A stretch of 64,000 bases of DNA from DASWZN01 sp036404435 (GCA_036404435.1 DASWZN010000021.1:1-64000); one strand, 5' to 3'. Counted from the first letter of the stretch, positions 36,982 through 45,901 are shown. Program-made: numbers and translations. The notes: generated from the sequence alone by a model not told the origin.

Positions 36982-37735
36982 GAACGGTGCAGTTCTCCTC
37001 GCCGAGGGATTCGTAGGCAACCCTGCGCGCCTCCGCCAAACTTGCCGGACTCATCCGGGTTTTCACTACACGACGGTCCATGAGATCTAGACGGTAGACG
37101 TATCCCTTGCGCTCAGGGGGCATTCCCCCCGGGTACCAGTCTTCGCCTTCGGTGTAGAAGTACCCGGACGCGTCCTGGTACCACTCTGCCACCTGAGGAA
37201 TCTCGCGGCTCCTCTCGCCGTCGATGACGATCCGGCGCCGGGCGACATCCGCCACCGCCAGGACATCCGTATCCATCGAGTGTTCACCTACGATGAAGCG
37301 CTTGTCGGGGGTTACAAAGAAGGCGCCCCCGGGCAAGTCCGCTAAGCTTCCGTCTCTGGCAACCAGCAGCAGCCTGCCGTCGTAGTCGCCTTGCTTCACC
37401 GCCACGAAGTAGTCTGGCAACGGCTGCTTTTTCGGCACGAAAATGCCGTACCAGCCGCCGAGAGCTTCAATGTCGTCGTAATAGAGCCGCTTTAGGAGCC
37501 GACCTTGCTTGCGGACCTCGAACCAAGCGCGGCACGCCGATGGGGGCGATGTGTCGTAGGTTGTCTTCCTTGCCTGGACGATCCGCACGGTAACGTCACC
37601 CAGCAGGAATCGCCCCTCGGTGACCCGGAAGGTCTCGGACGGGTAGGCCTCCGGATCGAAAGCCTGAACCTTCTGCGCCATTGCGTGCTCGCAGCAAACT
37701 CCGAGCGCGAGCAGGAGTAAGGGCAGAGGTCGCAT
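36953..37735 (-). CDS. Secreted protein of unknown function
   Basis: A 260-residue protein with a signal peptide (PLPLLLLALGVCCEHAMAQ). The rest is beta-rich with regularly spaced short strands and turns (VRKQGRLLKRLYYDD, YDGRLLLVARDGSLADL, VAEWYQDASGYFYTEGEDWY), perhaps a beta-propeller-like fold. An ATG at 37747 is four codons upstream; the later ATG at 37735 gives a cleaner signal. No family is recognised. It is convergent with the YihY gene and divergent from tilS. Confidence 0.7.
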   Translation of the reverse strand: MRPLPLLLLALGVCCEHAMAQKVQAFDPEAYPSETFRVTEGRFLLGDVTVRIVQARKTTYDTSPPSACRAWFEVRKQGRLLKRLYYDDIEALGGWYGIFVPKKQPLPDYFVAVKQGDYDGRLLLVARDGSLADLPGGAFFVTPDKRFIVGEHSMDTDVLAVADVARRRIVIDGERSREIPQVAEWYQDASGYFYTEGEDWYPGGMPPERKGYVYRLDLMDRRVVKTRMSPASLAEARRVAYESLGEENCTVPTPPSPTPH

Positions 37736-37797
37736 CACGTCGATCATACCGCCTGGGAGGCACGAGCCGTCTTGCCAGCGCGGCTAAGATAGGGATT

Positions 37798-39195
37798 GTG
37801 CTTGATCGCGTTGCCGCCACCATCGCCCGCTATGGGATGTTTACGCCGGGGCAGCGCGTGGGGGTAGCGGTTTCGGGGGGGGCGGATTCGGTCTGCCTGC
37901 TGTTGGCGTTGCGGGAGTTGGCGCCGGGTTGGGACCTGGCGCTCAGCGTTCTGCACCTGAATCATCAGTTGCGGGGCGGCGAGTCGGATGCCGATGAGAG
38001 ATACGTGGAGGACATCGCTGCCCGTTTCGGGCTCGAGGTGCGTTCGGCGCGGGCGGACGTGCTGAAGATCGCCTCCGAGACCGGCGACAACATGGAGCAG
38101 GCGGCACGGCGGGTGCGGCGGGCCTTCTTCCTCGATTTTCTGCGGCGCGGGGTGGTGGATCGAGTGGCCTTGGGGCACACGCGGTCGGACCAGGCCGAAA
38201 CCGTCCTTTTTCGATTCCTGCGCGGGGCGGGGACGGCCGGGCTGGCCGGGATGCGGCCTGCGACGCGGGAGGGCCTGGTGCGCCCGCTGATCGAGATCGA
38301 ACGGGCTGAAGTGGAGCAGCTTCTTAGGGATCGCGGCGTCGCCTGGCGTGAGGACGCGAGCAACCTGGACCCCCGCTTCGCCCGCAACCGGATTCGGCAC
38401 GACCTGCTTCCGCGCCTCGCGGTGGAGAATCCGGCGCTGCCGGCGACCCTGGCGCGCCTGGCGGCGGTGGCCGCGGACGAGGAGCGGTACTGGGAAGGGG
38501 AGATCGAGCGGGTTGTGGAGGGCCGGCTGGTCCTGAGGCCGCCGGCGGTTTTGTTCCGGGTGGATTGGATTGAGGGTCTGGATCGGGCCGTGGCGCGGCG
38601 CGTGATCCGCCGGGCGGTGCAGGCGGTCAAGGGCGATCTGCGCTCGATCAATATGGAGCATATCGAGCGGATTCTGGAACTTACCGGGAATCGCGAAGGC
38701 AGCGCGCGGCTTCAGGCGCCGGGCCTGGACGTCTTCCGGTCCTTCGATTGGGTCCGTCTGGCGCCCCCGGCGACCGGCGGCGCCGAAGGCCGCAACTACG
38801 AGTTCGCCGCGCCGGTGCCAGGGAAGGTAGAACTGCCCGGCGGTCGTAGCTCTCTTAGCCTAGAACTGGAACCGCCGGCGGCTCCGGCCGGTTCCGCTTA
38901 TAATAAAGATGGAACCGAATTGGACTGGGATCGGATCTCCGGTGGTTTGCGGATCAGGAACTGGAGGCCGGGTGATCGGTATCGGCCAATTGGGCACGCC
39001 AGCGAGACCAAGATCAAGTTTCTGTTCCAAGAGGCCCGCATCCCGCTGTGGGAACGGCGCGGATGGCCGGTTATGACCTGTGGAGACGCAATCGTCTGGT
39101 CGCGGAAGTTCGGTCCGGCGGTGGGGTACGCCGTCTCGGGCGAGACTCGTAGCGTCCTGAGGGTACGCGAACTTGGGGACATCGGCGAATTTTGA
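37798..39195 (+). CDS. tilS: tRNA(Ile)-lysidine synthase TilS
   Basis: A 465-residue cytoplasmic enzyme that attaches lysine to C34 of the CAU-anticodon tRNA-Ile using ATP, which changes both codon reading and charging. It has the PP-loop VAVSGGADSVCLLLAL, HLNHQLRGGESDADE, GHTRSDQAETVLFRFLRG, ASNLDPRFARNRIR, and the C-terminal domain ending in GDRYRPIGHASETKIKFLFQ. Length is normal. The GTG start at 37798 follows AGATAGGGA. The gene is followed 66 bases later by ftsH, the common tilS-ftsH order. Confidence 0.95.
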   Translation: MLDRVAATIARYGMFTPGQRVGVAVSGGADSVCLLLALRELAPGWDLALSVLHLNHQLRGGESDADERYVEDIAARFGLEVRSARADVLKIASETGDNMEQAARRVRRAFFLDFLRRGVVDRVALGHTRSDQAETVLFRFLRGAGTAGLAGMRPATREGLVRPLIEIERAEVEQLLRDRGVAWREDASNLDPRFARNRIRHDLLPRLAVENPALPATLARLAAVAADEERYWEGEIERVVEGRLVLRPPAVLFRVDWIEGLDRAVARRVIRRAVQAVKGDLRSINMEHIERILELTGNREGSARLQAPGLDVFRSFDWVRLAPPATGGAEGRNYEFAAPVPGKVELPGGRSSLSLELEPPAAPAGSAYNKDGTELDWDRISGGLRIRNWRPGDRYRPIGHASETKIKFLFQEARIPLWERRGWPVMTCGDAIVWSRKFGPAVGYAVSGETRSVLRVRELGDIGEF

Positions 39196-39261
39196 GATCG
39201 GATCGCGGCCGTTCGGCGTCTTTATAGTAGAGGGCGTTGTTGGGGCCGGCGAGAGACTTGT

Positions 39262-41166
39262 ATGAATTCCAATCTGAAGACAGCGATTTTCTGGGTGGTC
39301 CTGATCATGCTGGTGGTGGTCTTTGTGACCGTCGTCCGCACAGGCCAGCGAGGGCCGGACAGGAACCCGATCTTCACCCAGTTCGTTAGCGACGTGAGCG
39401 CTGGCAAGGTCAAGGACGTGACCATCAGCGGAATGGAGGTGCACGGCACGTACACGGACGGCGCTGCCTTCCACACGCTGATTCCCGAACGGTACACCGA
39501 GATCTACAAGACGCTCCAGGACAACAAGGTCCAGGTCACCGTCAAGGAAGCGAACGCCAGCAACTGGGTGTCGCTGCTGATCAACGCGGTTCCGTTCATT
39601 CTGCTGCTCGGCTTCTGGATTTTCATGATGCGCCAGATGCAGAGCGGCGGGAACAAGGCGCTCAGCTTCGGGAAGAGCCGCGCGCGGCTGCACTCTTCAC
39701 AGCAGAAGAAGGTGACGTTCAAGGACGTGGCGGGCGTGGAAGAGGCCAAGGAAGAGCTGCAGGAGATCATCGAGTTCCTGCGCGAGCCGCAGAAGTTCCA
39801 GAAACTGGGCGGGCGGATTCCGAAGGGCGTGCTGCTGATCGGCCCTCCGGGCACCGGCAAGACGCTGCTGGCGAGGGCGATCGCGGGCGAGGCCAACGTT
39901 CCCTTCTTCTCGATCTCGGGCTCGGACTTCGTGGAGATGTTCGTGGGCGTGGGCGCGAGCCGCGTCCGCGACCTGTTCGAGCAGGGCAAGAAGAACGCCC
40001 CCTGCATCGTCTTTATCGATGAAATCGACGCCGTGGGGCGGCACCGCGGCGCGGGCTTGGGCGGCGGGCACGATGAGCGCGAGCAGACGTTGAACCAGTT
40101 GCTGGTGGAAATGGACGGCTTCGAATCGAACGAAGGAGTCATCCTGGTGGCGGCCACGAACCGTCCCGACGTGCTCGATCCGGCGCTGCTACGGCCGGGC
40201 CGCTTCGACCGGCGCGTGGTGGTGGGACGGCCGGACGTGAAAGGCCGCGAGGCGATTCTGCGAGTGCACACCAAGAAGGTGCCGATCGCCGACGATGTGG
40301 ACCTCATGGTCATCGCGCGGGGGACGCCGGGCTTTGCGGGCGCCGACCTGGCGAACCTGGTGAACGAGGCCGCGCTCATCGGCGCGCGCCAGAACCGCAA
40401 GGTGGTCACCATGGCCGATTTCGAGATCGCCAAGGACAAGGTGCTCATGGGCGTGGAGCGGAAGTCCCTGATCATCAGCGAGGAAGAGAAGCGCAACACG
40501 GCCTATCACGAGGCCGGCCACGCTCTGCTGGCCGCGATTATGCCCAAGGCCGACCCGGTGCACAAGGTCACCATCATCCCGCGCGGGATGGCGCTGGGCG
40601 TCACCATGCAGCTTCCGCTCGACGACAAGCACTCCTACAGCAAGGAGTTTCTGCAGACCGAGATCACGATCATGATGGGCGGCCGCATAGCCGAAGAGAA
40701 GTACATGCACGAGATGACCACGGGCGCGGGCAACGATATCGAGCGCGCCACCGAGATCGCCCGGAAAATGGTCTGCGAGTGGGGCATGAGCGAGCTGGGA
40801 CCGCTCAGCTTCGGCAAGAAGGAAGAGCAGATCTTCCTGGGCCGCGAGATCGCGCAACATCGCGACTACAGCGAAGACACCGCCATCAAGATCGACGCCG
40901 CGGTGCAGAAGATCGTGCACAGCGCCTACGCGCAGGCAAGCCAGCTCATCGAGGAGCGCGCCGAGGCGCTGGTGCGGATCGCCGAAGCACTGCTCGAGCG
41001 GGAAGTGCTGGACGGCGAAGAGGTGCACCAGTTGATCGAGGGCCGCTCGCTTCCGCCGGTGCGGCCGATCCCGCCGGGAGACGGCGGCCGGACGCAGCAG
41101 GTGGTGCGTCCCGAGGGCCGCAGGATTACGCCGCTGGTCGAGGGAGAGCGGCCCCAGCCGGCGTGA
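39262..41166 (+). CDS. ftsH: ATP-dependent zinc metalloprotease FtsH
   Basis: A 634-residue membrane-bound AAA+ protease for membrane-protein quality control. It has an N-terminal helix (AIFWVVLIMLVVVFVTVV), a periplasmic domain, a second helix (AVPFILLLGFWIFMM), Walker A GPPGTGKTLLARAI, Walker B CIVFIDEIDAVG, the SRH region ATNRPDVLDPALLRPGRFDR, and the zinc site HEAGH with the downstream third ligand region. Normal length. It is in the usual order after tilS and overlaps the HAD gene by 4 bases. Confidence 0.97.
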   Translation: MNSNLKTAIFWVVLIMLVVVFVTVVRTGQRGPDRNPIFTQFVSDVSAGKVKDVTISGMEVHGTYTDGAAFHTLIPERYTEIYKTLQDNKVQVTVKEANASNWVSLLINAVPFILLLGFWIFMMRQMQSGGNKALSFGKSRARLHSSQQKKVTFKDVAGVEEAKEELQEIIEFLREPQKFQKLGGRIPKGVLLIGPPGTGKTLLARAIAGEANVPFFSISGSDFVEMFVGVGASRVRDLFEQGKKNAPCIVFIDEIDAVGRHRGAGLGGGHDEREQTLNQLLVEMDGFESNEGVILVAATNRPDVLDPALLRPGRFDRRVVVGRPDVKGREAILRVHTKKVPIADDVDLMVIARGTPGFAGADLANLVNEAALIGARQNRKVVTMADFEIAKDKVLMGVERKSLIISEEEKRNTAYHEAGHALLAAIMPKADPVHKVTIIPRGMALGVTMQLPLDDKHSYSKEFLQTEITIMMGGRIAEEKYMHEMTTGAGNDIERATEIARKMVCEWGMSELGPLSFGKKEEQIFLGREIAQHRDYSEDTAIKIDAAVQKIVHSAYAQASQLIEERAEALVRIAEALLEREVLDGEEVHQLIEGRSLPPVRPIPPGDGGRTQQVVRPEGRRITPLVEGERPQPA

Positions 41167-41795
41167 CTCCGCGCTTTCCGGTCTACCTGTTCGACGTAGA
41201 CGGGACGCTGGTGGACTCCGCCGACGACATCTGCGGATCGATCCTGGAAGCGTTGAGGCCGACGCGGGTGAACGGGCTCGGCAAGGCCGACATGGTCCAA
41301 TACGTCGGCGTTGCCCTGCTTCAGATGTTCCAGGAGTTGCTGCCCGAGTACACGCTCGAGCAGCACGAGGAACTGATTCGCAGCTATCGCACGATCTACA
41401 CAGCGCGCGGGCACCGCTCGACTCGGGTATTCCCCGGCGTCACCGAGGCGCTGCGGGGGTTGCGCGGGCGCAAATCCACGGCGACCACGAAGGCCACTTC
41501 GACTACGCGCGCGGTGCTCGAACAGTTCGGTCTGGCCCCTTATTTCGATCACGTGCAAGGCACCGACGGATTCGCCTACAAGCCCGCGCCGGATGTGATC
41601 CTGGCGTCGCTGGCCGCGCTGGGCGCGCGTCCGGAAGAATGCCTGCTGGTGGGCGATTCCCCCGCCGACATGGAGGCGGGACGGCGCGCCGGCGTCGCCA
41701 TCTGCGCGGTGCGATACGGCTACGGCGACCAGGCGCGAATGGCGCGCTTCGAGCCGGACTTGTGGATCTCGGACCTGCGCGAGCTGCTCGACTGA
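41163..41795 (+). CDS. HAD-family phosphatase (phosphoglycolate phosphatase-like)
   Basis: A 210-residue HAD hydrolase with motif I FDVDGTLVDS, motif II in the TATTKATST segment, motif III FAYKPAPD and motif IV GDSPADMEAGRRAG. A helical cap lies at about 15-80. The order and length fit Gph/PpaX-type phosphatases, but the substrate is not shown. The GTG start overlaps the ftsH stop (GTGA), so it is translationally coupled in the tilS-ftsH operon. Confidence 0.88.
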   Translation: MTPRFPVYLFDVDGTLVDSADDICGSILEALRPTRVNGLGKADMVQYVGVALLQMFQELLPEYTLEQHEELIRSYRTIYTARGHRSTRVFPGVTEALRGLRGRKSTATTKATSTTRAVLEQFGLAPYFDHVQGTDGFAYKPAPDVILASLAALGARPEECLLVGDSPADMEAGRRAGVAICAVRYGYGDQARMARFEPDLWISDLRELLD

Positions 41796-41841
41796 AGGCG
41801 CACGCGCAACTCCTTTGTTTTCATTTGTGTTTTGGAATCCA

Positions 41842-41876
41842 CGGGGCGGCGGTGCCGAGTGCTGCCGTCCGCCCCG
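41842..41876 (+). terminator. Possible hairpin terminator after the HAD gene
   Basis: CGGGGCGG ... CCGCCCCG, an 8-base-pair outer stem with a further CGG/CCG pairing inside the 19-base loop. It lies 47 bases after the stop. Only a short TTAT follows, so termination is plausible but not strong. Confidence 0.5.
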
Positions 41877-42221
41877 TTATGCGAGGAAACTGTCGCGCCG
41901 AGCAACGGCGCTAAACATATTAAAGGACTTATCCACTTCACAAGCAATACTGAAAAGGGATACTACCACCCCATAGCTGCGGGTTAGCCGATAGTTAATG
42001 CCGATTGTCAGGCAACCCGCACTCCCGTCGGCTGTTGTCCCTGTTGTCTCTTGCCAACCCCGCCCTTTTCGGCTACATTCGGGTTGGACTTCCTCTCGCA
42101 ACGGGAAGGCGGTTCCGGCGCCGGTTCCCCGCGTCCTCCGCGGCTTTCAGGAACCCGGATGCCGGGCCCGCTCGCCGGTTGCCGACCGGCGCGCCGCGCG
42201 CGCTTCTGAGAGGAGGGTCGC
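41877..42221. other. Intergenic region before the YbaK-type gene
   Basis: A stretch of about 345 bases without a supported gene. The first third is relatively AT-rich for this genome (ATATTAAAGGACTTATCC at 41916-41933). No firm promoter was assigned. A TGG..GC pattern with 10-base gap at 42085-42100 is weak. Confidence 0.4.
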
Positions 42222-42704
42222 ATGCCGATTCTGAGGAAGCTGCAGGAATTCCTGGAACAGAACCAAGTGGCCTATACCCACACGGTCCATCCGCTTGCGT
42301 ATACGGCGCGGGAGGTGGCTGCGGCAGAGCACGTCCCCGCGCGCGAGGTGGCCAAAACCGTGATCTTCCTGAGCGAGCACGGGTACGGCATGGCTGTGCT
42401 CGCCGGGGACAGCGTCGTGGATCTTGAGCAACTGCGGCTAGACCTGGCGCTCGCGCGCCTGCGCCTGGCGACCGAAGCGGAGCTGGCGGACCTGTTTCCG
42501 CCTTGCGAGCTGGGCGCGATGCCGCCTTTCGGCAACCTGTTCGCCCTGCCGGTCTACGTCGACAGCCGACTGGCGGGTGAGGACATGATCACGTTCAACG
42601 CCGGAACGCATCGCGACGTCATCCACATGCACTTCGCCGATTTCGAGAGGATGGTGCAGCCCTCGGTGGTGGCCTTCTCGCGGAGCGCGAGAGCGATGGC
42701 GTAG
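42222..42704 (+). CDS. YbaK/ProX-type aminoacyl-tRNA deacylase
   Basis: A 160-residue single-domain protein of the YbaK family that hydrolyses mischarged aminoacyl-tRNAs. Motifs are YTHTVHPLAYTAREVAAAEH, VAKTVIFLSEHGYGMAV (conserved Lys), LGAMPPFGNLFALPVYVD (GxxxPFG) and FNAGTHRDVIHMHFADFERM. The ribosome binding site GAGAGGAGG lies just upstream of the ATG at 42222. It stands alone with a long leader region. Confidence 0.9.
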   Translation: MPILRKLQEFLEQNQVAYTHTVHPLAYTAREVAAAEHVPAREVAKTVIFLSEHGYGMAVLAGDSVVDLEQLRLDLALARLRLATEAELADLFPPCELGAMPPFGNLFALPVYVDSRLAGEDMITFNAGTHRDVIHMHFADFERMVQPSVVAFSRSARAMA

Positions 42705-42785
42705 GAGGCGGCGGAAGTTGGCGCACCGAGAAGCATCGGTGGAGACGTTAATGGCGCCTCGGCGCCGCTCGCGTCCAGTTCGATC

Positions 42786-42977
42786 TCAGGCGGTCCCCCC
42801 GATCGGCGCTTGCCATCGGAATAGGAAAAAGTGGCGACCGCAAAGAGAGCACCGGCAGGGTTGAAGGAGCCAGTAGAAAGCGCCCTCAAGAAGGTTCCGG
42901 ACGCCTACGCTTCGAAACTCGATCGATCTGCAATGTGGACAGCGGATTGAGAACAGCCCTGCCGCGGTGCGGATCAT
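42786..42977 (-). CDS. Small zinc-ribbon protein
   Basis: A 63-residue protein with two Cys pairs, RCPHCRS and CSLCGRH, about 27 residues apart, which form a probable zinc ribbon. Between them is an aromatic helix (LLEGAFYWLLQP) and after them a hydrophobic FFLFRW end. Similar small proteins accompany other acidobacterial genes, in my recollection. It starts 5 bases after the stop of the next gene upstream on this strand, suggesting a two-gene unit. Nucleic-acid or protein binding is possible. Confidence 0.65.
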   Translation of the reverse strand: MIRTAAGLFSIRCPHCRSIEFRSVGVRNLLEGAFYWLLQPCRCSLCGRHFFLFRWQAPIGGTA

Positions 42978-42981
42978 GGCC

Positions 42982-43209
42982 CTATCCGTCGGCTTTCGCC
43001 GTGCTGTCTCTGGCAGAGCCGGCGTGAGTTCGGATTGACGGCATGGAGTAATTCGGGTGGGGGCCGTCGCGCCGGTTTCCGGCAGGGCGGCTCGCCTCCC
43101 GTGCCGCCTTTATCTGTTCCGGTGTCCTCAGGTCGGGCTCCGACAGTCTAACCCGCGCTTTCGCGCGCGAAACCTGGCGCTTGTGTCGCTTCAGTATTCT
43201 TTTGTCCAT
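42982..43209 (-). CDS. Small basic protein of unknown function
   Basis: A 75-residue protein opening MDKRILKRHKRQVSRAKARV, a strongly basic helix, followed by SEPDLRTPEQIKAAREASRP and a flexible tail. The ribosome binding site AAAGGA is 6 bases from the ATG. It is 5 bases upstream of the zinc-ribbon gene. Composition suggests nucleic-acid binding, but no family is recognised. Confidence 0.65.
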   Translation of the reverse strand: MDKRILKRHKRQVSRAKARVRLSEPDLRTPEQIKAAREASRPAGNRRDGPHPNYSMPSIRTHAGSARDSTAKADG

Positions 43210-43261
43210 TCGTGTCCTTTGCCCTCTCCTTGGTCAGCAAGGGAAGAATGTTCGAGGCGGA

Positions 43262-43284
43262 GGGCTGCCGCAAGGAGGCAGCCC
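43262..43284 (-). terminator. Perfect inverted repeat downstream of the OmpA gene
   Basis: GGGCTGCC-GCAAGGA-GGCAGCCC, 8 perfect pairs, 25 bases past the OmpA stop on the minus strand. No T-run follows in that direction, so it may be a Rho-type or RNA-processing stem rather than a classic terminator. Confidence 0.5.
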
Positions 43285-43308
43285 CCAAAATTGAGCGCCC
43301 AAAGCCCG

Positions 43309-45048
43309 TTACATCGCCGCTCTGGGCGAGCCGATCTCCGAACCAATGATGTCGCCGGAGATAACGAGCTCGACCCGCCGGTTTTGTTGCCGGCCTGCGG
43401 CGGTCTCATTCGAGGCCACCGGCTGAGTCTTACCAAAGCCTCTTGAGGTAACCGAGGCTGCCGCCATTCCCTGCTCGGTCAGGTAGTCGCGCACCGACGA
43501 ACCGCGGTCTTCGGAGAGCTGCTGGTTGTAGGCATCGCCGCCCACGCTGTCGGTATGGCCTTCTACGTCCAGCCGCAGACCCGGGTGCCCCGAGACGATC
43601 CCGGCCACCTTGGCCAGCTTCTCGCGCGCTAAAGGCCGCAGCGAGGACTTGCCCGTGTCGAATAGGACATCCGACATGTTCACGATCAGGCCGCGGGCTG
43701 TATCGCGGGTCTGTAGAATCGCGTTGAACTGGCTCAGTAGCTGAGCGCGCAGTTCCGTTTTCTCCGTCGCCGCGCGATCGAGCTCGGCCTTGGAGGCCGC
43801 CCTCTGCGCGTCGTTCTCCAGTTTCAGGCGATCGGCTTCATTCTGCGCCGCAGTCGCCCGCGCGTCGTTTTCCTGCTTCAGACGGTCCGCCTCGGCTTGG
43901 GAGGCGGCCGTTTGCGCGTCGTTCTCTCGTTTCAAGCGATCCGCTTCGTTCTGCGCGGCGGCCATCTGTACTGCATTGTCACGCTGGGCACGGTTCGCTT
44001 CATCTTGAACGGCGTTCAGCTTCGCGGCGTTGTCCCGCTGCACGCGGTCCGCCTCGGATTGCGCGGCAACGCGTGCCGCCAGCGCGTCCTCGGTGACACG
44101 CGCGGTGTCGGCCTGCGCCGCAGCGCGTCCGCTTTCGGCGCGCGCTTCGCGATCCGCGCCAGCCTGACGCTCGTTGGCCAGTCGCTCCTCGTCGATCTTC
44201 TTCACGGTAATGATGCGGGCATCCTCGGCCATTTGAACGGCCTCTCGTGCGGCCGTGGCGATGGGCTTCCTGCCCGCATTGCGGGTCAAGTCGGTCTCGC
44301 CCTGTTCGAGATCCTGGACCGCCTTCTGGAAGGTTTCTCCGGCGTACTGCTGGGCTCCCGTCCAGCGTGCGATCTGGACGGCGTTGCGAGCTTCGTACAG
44401 TTCGAGCGGGGTCTTCCTATCCAGCCGCACAGCTTTGATCTCGGCCGGGTTCACGTTGAGCGTGTACTGGCCCCTCTTCATGAGCTCGTACTTGGCATCG
44501 ACCTGTTCAATAGTTCCGCGGGTGTCGTCCCTGATGATGTTCTCCATCACGACAACGTCGCTCGGCTGCGTCACCGCAAAGTAAGGTTCCGCGGTCACAA
44601 TCAAGCCGAAAGACTGTAACTCCGTTGTAACGTCCAGCTTGCTGTTGGATCCGTTCAACAGGACCTCGCCCAGATTGGTGGTGCGGCCTTCCGGAGTAAT
44701 GGCCCACATCACGTAAGTCAGGTATTCGGGCCCGTAGGTCGTGGCGGGCTGAAGCTTGCGGAACTCCGCCTCGATTGCGATATTGCCTTGCTTGCTCTGG
44801 ACCCTCGCCTCGCCGCGAGCCTCCGGAAGCAGAGGGGTGCCTTCGAAGTCGATCTTCGTAGCCCCGCCGCGGTGATTGTAGTTGACCGCTTTTGTGGTTC
44901 GCTCGACCAGGCTGATGCGATAGACAGGCATCGAGCCGGCGGCCATCCTGGCCGTGTTGTCGGCCGACTGTTGAACCGGGTTCGGAGCTTGCGCCGACTG
45001 GGCCGCCACGAGTCCGCATACCGTCAGAAACGCGCTGATGAGCTTCAT
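43309..45048 (-). CDS. OmpA-family outer-membrane/peptidoglycan-binding protein with an 18-residue coiled-coil repeat
   Basis: A 579-residue exported protein (signal MKLISAFLTVCGLVAAQSA). Residues 40-210 are a beta-rich domain. From 270 to 430 is a long Ala/Glu/Arg coiled coil with about six 18-residue repeats (328-430) of the type AAQNEADRLKRENDAQ. The C-terminus (about 445-560) is an OmpA domain that binds diaminopimelate in peptidoglycan: VLFDTGKSSLRP, LDVEGHTDSVGG, LSEDRGSSVRDYL, NRRVELV. It lies 10 bases after the YSC84 gene and is probably co-transcribed from the sigma-54 promoter candidate at 45771. Confidence 0.9.
   Translation of the reverse strand: MKLISAFLTVCGLVAAQSAQAPNPVQQSADNTARMAAGSMPVYRISLVERTTKAVNYNHRGGATKIDFEGTPLLPEARGEARVQSKQGNIAIEAEFRKLQPATTYGPEYLTYVMWAITPEGRTTNLGEVLLNGSNSKLDVTTELQSFGLIVTAEPYFAVTQPSDVVVMENIIRDDTRGTIEQVDAKYELMKRGQYTLNVNPAEIKAVRLDRKTPLELYEARNAVQIARWTGAQQYAGETFQKAVQDLEQGETDLTRNAGRKPIATAAREAVQMAEDARIITVKKIDEERLANERQAGADREARAESGRAAAQADTARVTEDALAARVAAQSEADRVQRDNAAKLNAVQDEANRAQRDNAVQMAAAQNEADRLKRENDAQTAASQAEADRLKQENDARATAAQNEADRLKLENDAQRAASKAELDRAATEKTELRAQLLSQFNAILQTRDTARGLIVNMSDVLFDTGKSSLRPLAREKLAKVAGIVSGHPGLRLDVEGHTDSVGGDAYNQQLSEDRGSSVRDYLTEQGMAAASVTSRGFGKTQPVASNETAAGRQQNRRVELVISGDIIGSEIGSPRAAM
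43759..44067 (-). repeat. Tandem 54-base coding repeat (six units) in the OmpA-family gene
   Basis: Six in-frame copies of an 18-residue unit with core AAQNEADRLKREN. The copies differ by a few residues, most strongly in the first two and last. The 18-residue period is a heptad-plus-eleven pattern that fits a straight coiled coil. Confidence 0.85.
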
Positions 45049-45058
45049 TGTTCTTCCT

Positions 45059-45739
45059 TTAGCGTTCTCGCCGATCCGAGTACTTGTCCAGGAGGCCGAT
45101 CAGGCGAACGCCCGATTCGGGGGCAGCCCTGCCGCCGGTCACGATATCCCGATTCTCCAGTTTCGAGCCGTAGAGTGCGGCGTTGTCATCCAGATCCTCC
45201 CGCAGGGTCGCTCCTTCCAGAGCGATACCGGCAAAGAGGCCCTGGGACCGCGACCACGAAAGAATCTCCGCATGCATTTGGGCGTCGGTTTGAGCCGTCG
45301 CCGTCCGTCCGACGGGGCCAGCCGCAACCGAACCCTCGGCGCCCAGCGTGAACTTGCTCTCGAGCAGTTTTTCCGCTCCGCGTGCCGACATGACCAGCAT
45401 AATCAGGTCCGTCTCGGAGCCACCGATCTGAAAGCCAACGCTGCCGCCCTCGATGCGGACCGTGGCGGGCGCCGACCAGCCCATCCCGCCCTTGTTACGG
45501 CAGGACAGATACCCTTTTCCGTACTTGCCGCCGACGATGAAAGCCGCCGTCTTGAGCTCCGGCACAATGACGATGCAGTGCGCCTTCTCAAGCAGATCCC
45601 GCGGAATCCCCTTGTCGGGTGTTGCCATGATCTCCGAGAAGACCGACGCAGACGATTCCAACCGCTTGGCAGGCTCATCCCTATCGGCCGCCAGCAGTGT
45701 CGTTGTGATGGCCAAACCGGCCACGATCACTAGTTTCAT
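45059..45739 (-). CDS. YSC84/SYLF-domain lipid-binding protein
   Basis: A 226-residue exported protein with a short signal (LVIVAGLAITTTLLAA). SYLF-domain segments are IPRDLLEKAHCIVIVPELKT, FIVGGKYGKGYLSCR, WSAPATVRIEGGSVGFQIGG and LIMLVMSARGAEKLLESKFTLG. The domain binds phosphoinositides in eukaryotes; bacterial exported forms are thought to bind membrane lipids. It is first in a two-gene unit with the OmpA protein. A sigma-54 promoter candidate and paired enhancer-like boxes lie upstream. Confidence 0.9.
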   Translation of the reverse strand: MKLVIVAGLAITTTLLAADRDEPAKRLESSASVFSEIMATPDKGIPRDLLEKAHCIVIVPELKTAAFIVGGKYGKGYLSCRNKGGMGWSAPATVRIEGGSVGFQIGGSETDLIMLVMSARGAEKLLESKFTLGAEGSVAAGPVGRTATAQTDAQMHAEILSWSRSQGLFAGIALEGATLREDLDDNAALYGSKLENRDIVTGGRAAPESGVRLIGLLDKYSDRRER

Positions 45740-45770
45740 TGGTTGTTCCTCTTTCTATCGCACGAACCTG

Positions 45771-45787
45771 TCGCGACTGATGTGCCA
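45771..45787 (-). promoter_or_regulatory. Sigma-54 promoter candidate for YSC84-OmpA
   Basis: Minus strand TGGCAC-ATCAG-TCGCG. The -24 element is a perfect TGGCAC. The GG-to-GC spacing is the required 10 bases. The -12 reads TCGC instead of TTGC. The -12 GC lies 34 bases from the start codon, the same as for the glycosyltransferase gene. Confidence 0.65.
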
Positions 45788-45869
45788 GTGCACGATTGGC
45801 ACCATCTCCGGCCGCTCGACGGACCAGGCCTACCGGCGCTGACGGGACACCGGGCGGGCTGCACCGGAT

Positions 45870-45901
45870 GCAGGTTTTGCGGCGGAAAGTGCAGGTTTTG
45901 C
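45870..45901 (-). promoter_or_regulatory. Paired enhancer-like boxes upstream of YSC84
   Basis: Two identical copies of GCAGGTTTTGC start exactly 21 bases (two helical turns) apart, 100-130 bases upstream of the predicted sigma-54 start. That distance is typical for an activator binding site. A related pair is at 51857-51887. Confidence 0.6.

Noticed and set aside
42085..42100. TGGACTTCCTCTCGCA as a sigma-54 promoter for the YbaK-type gene
   Set aside because: The -24 element is poor and the site is about 120 bases from the start codon, unlike the other candidates.
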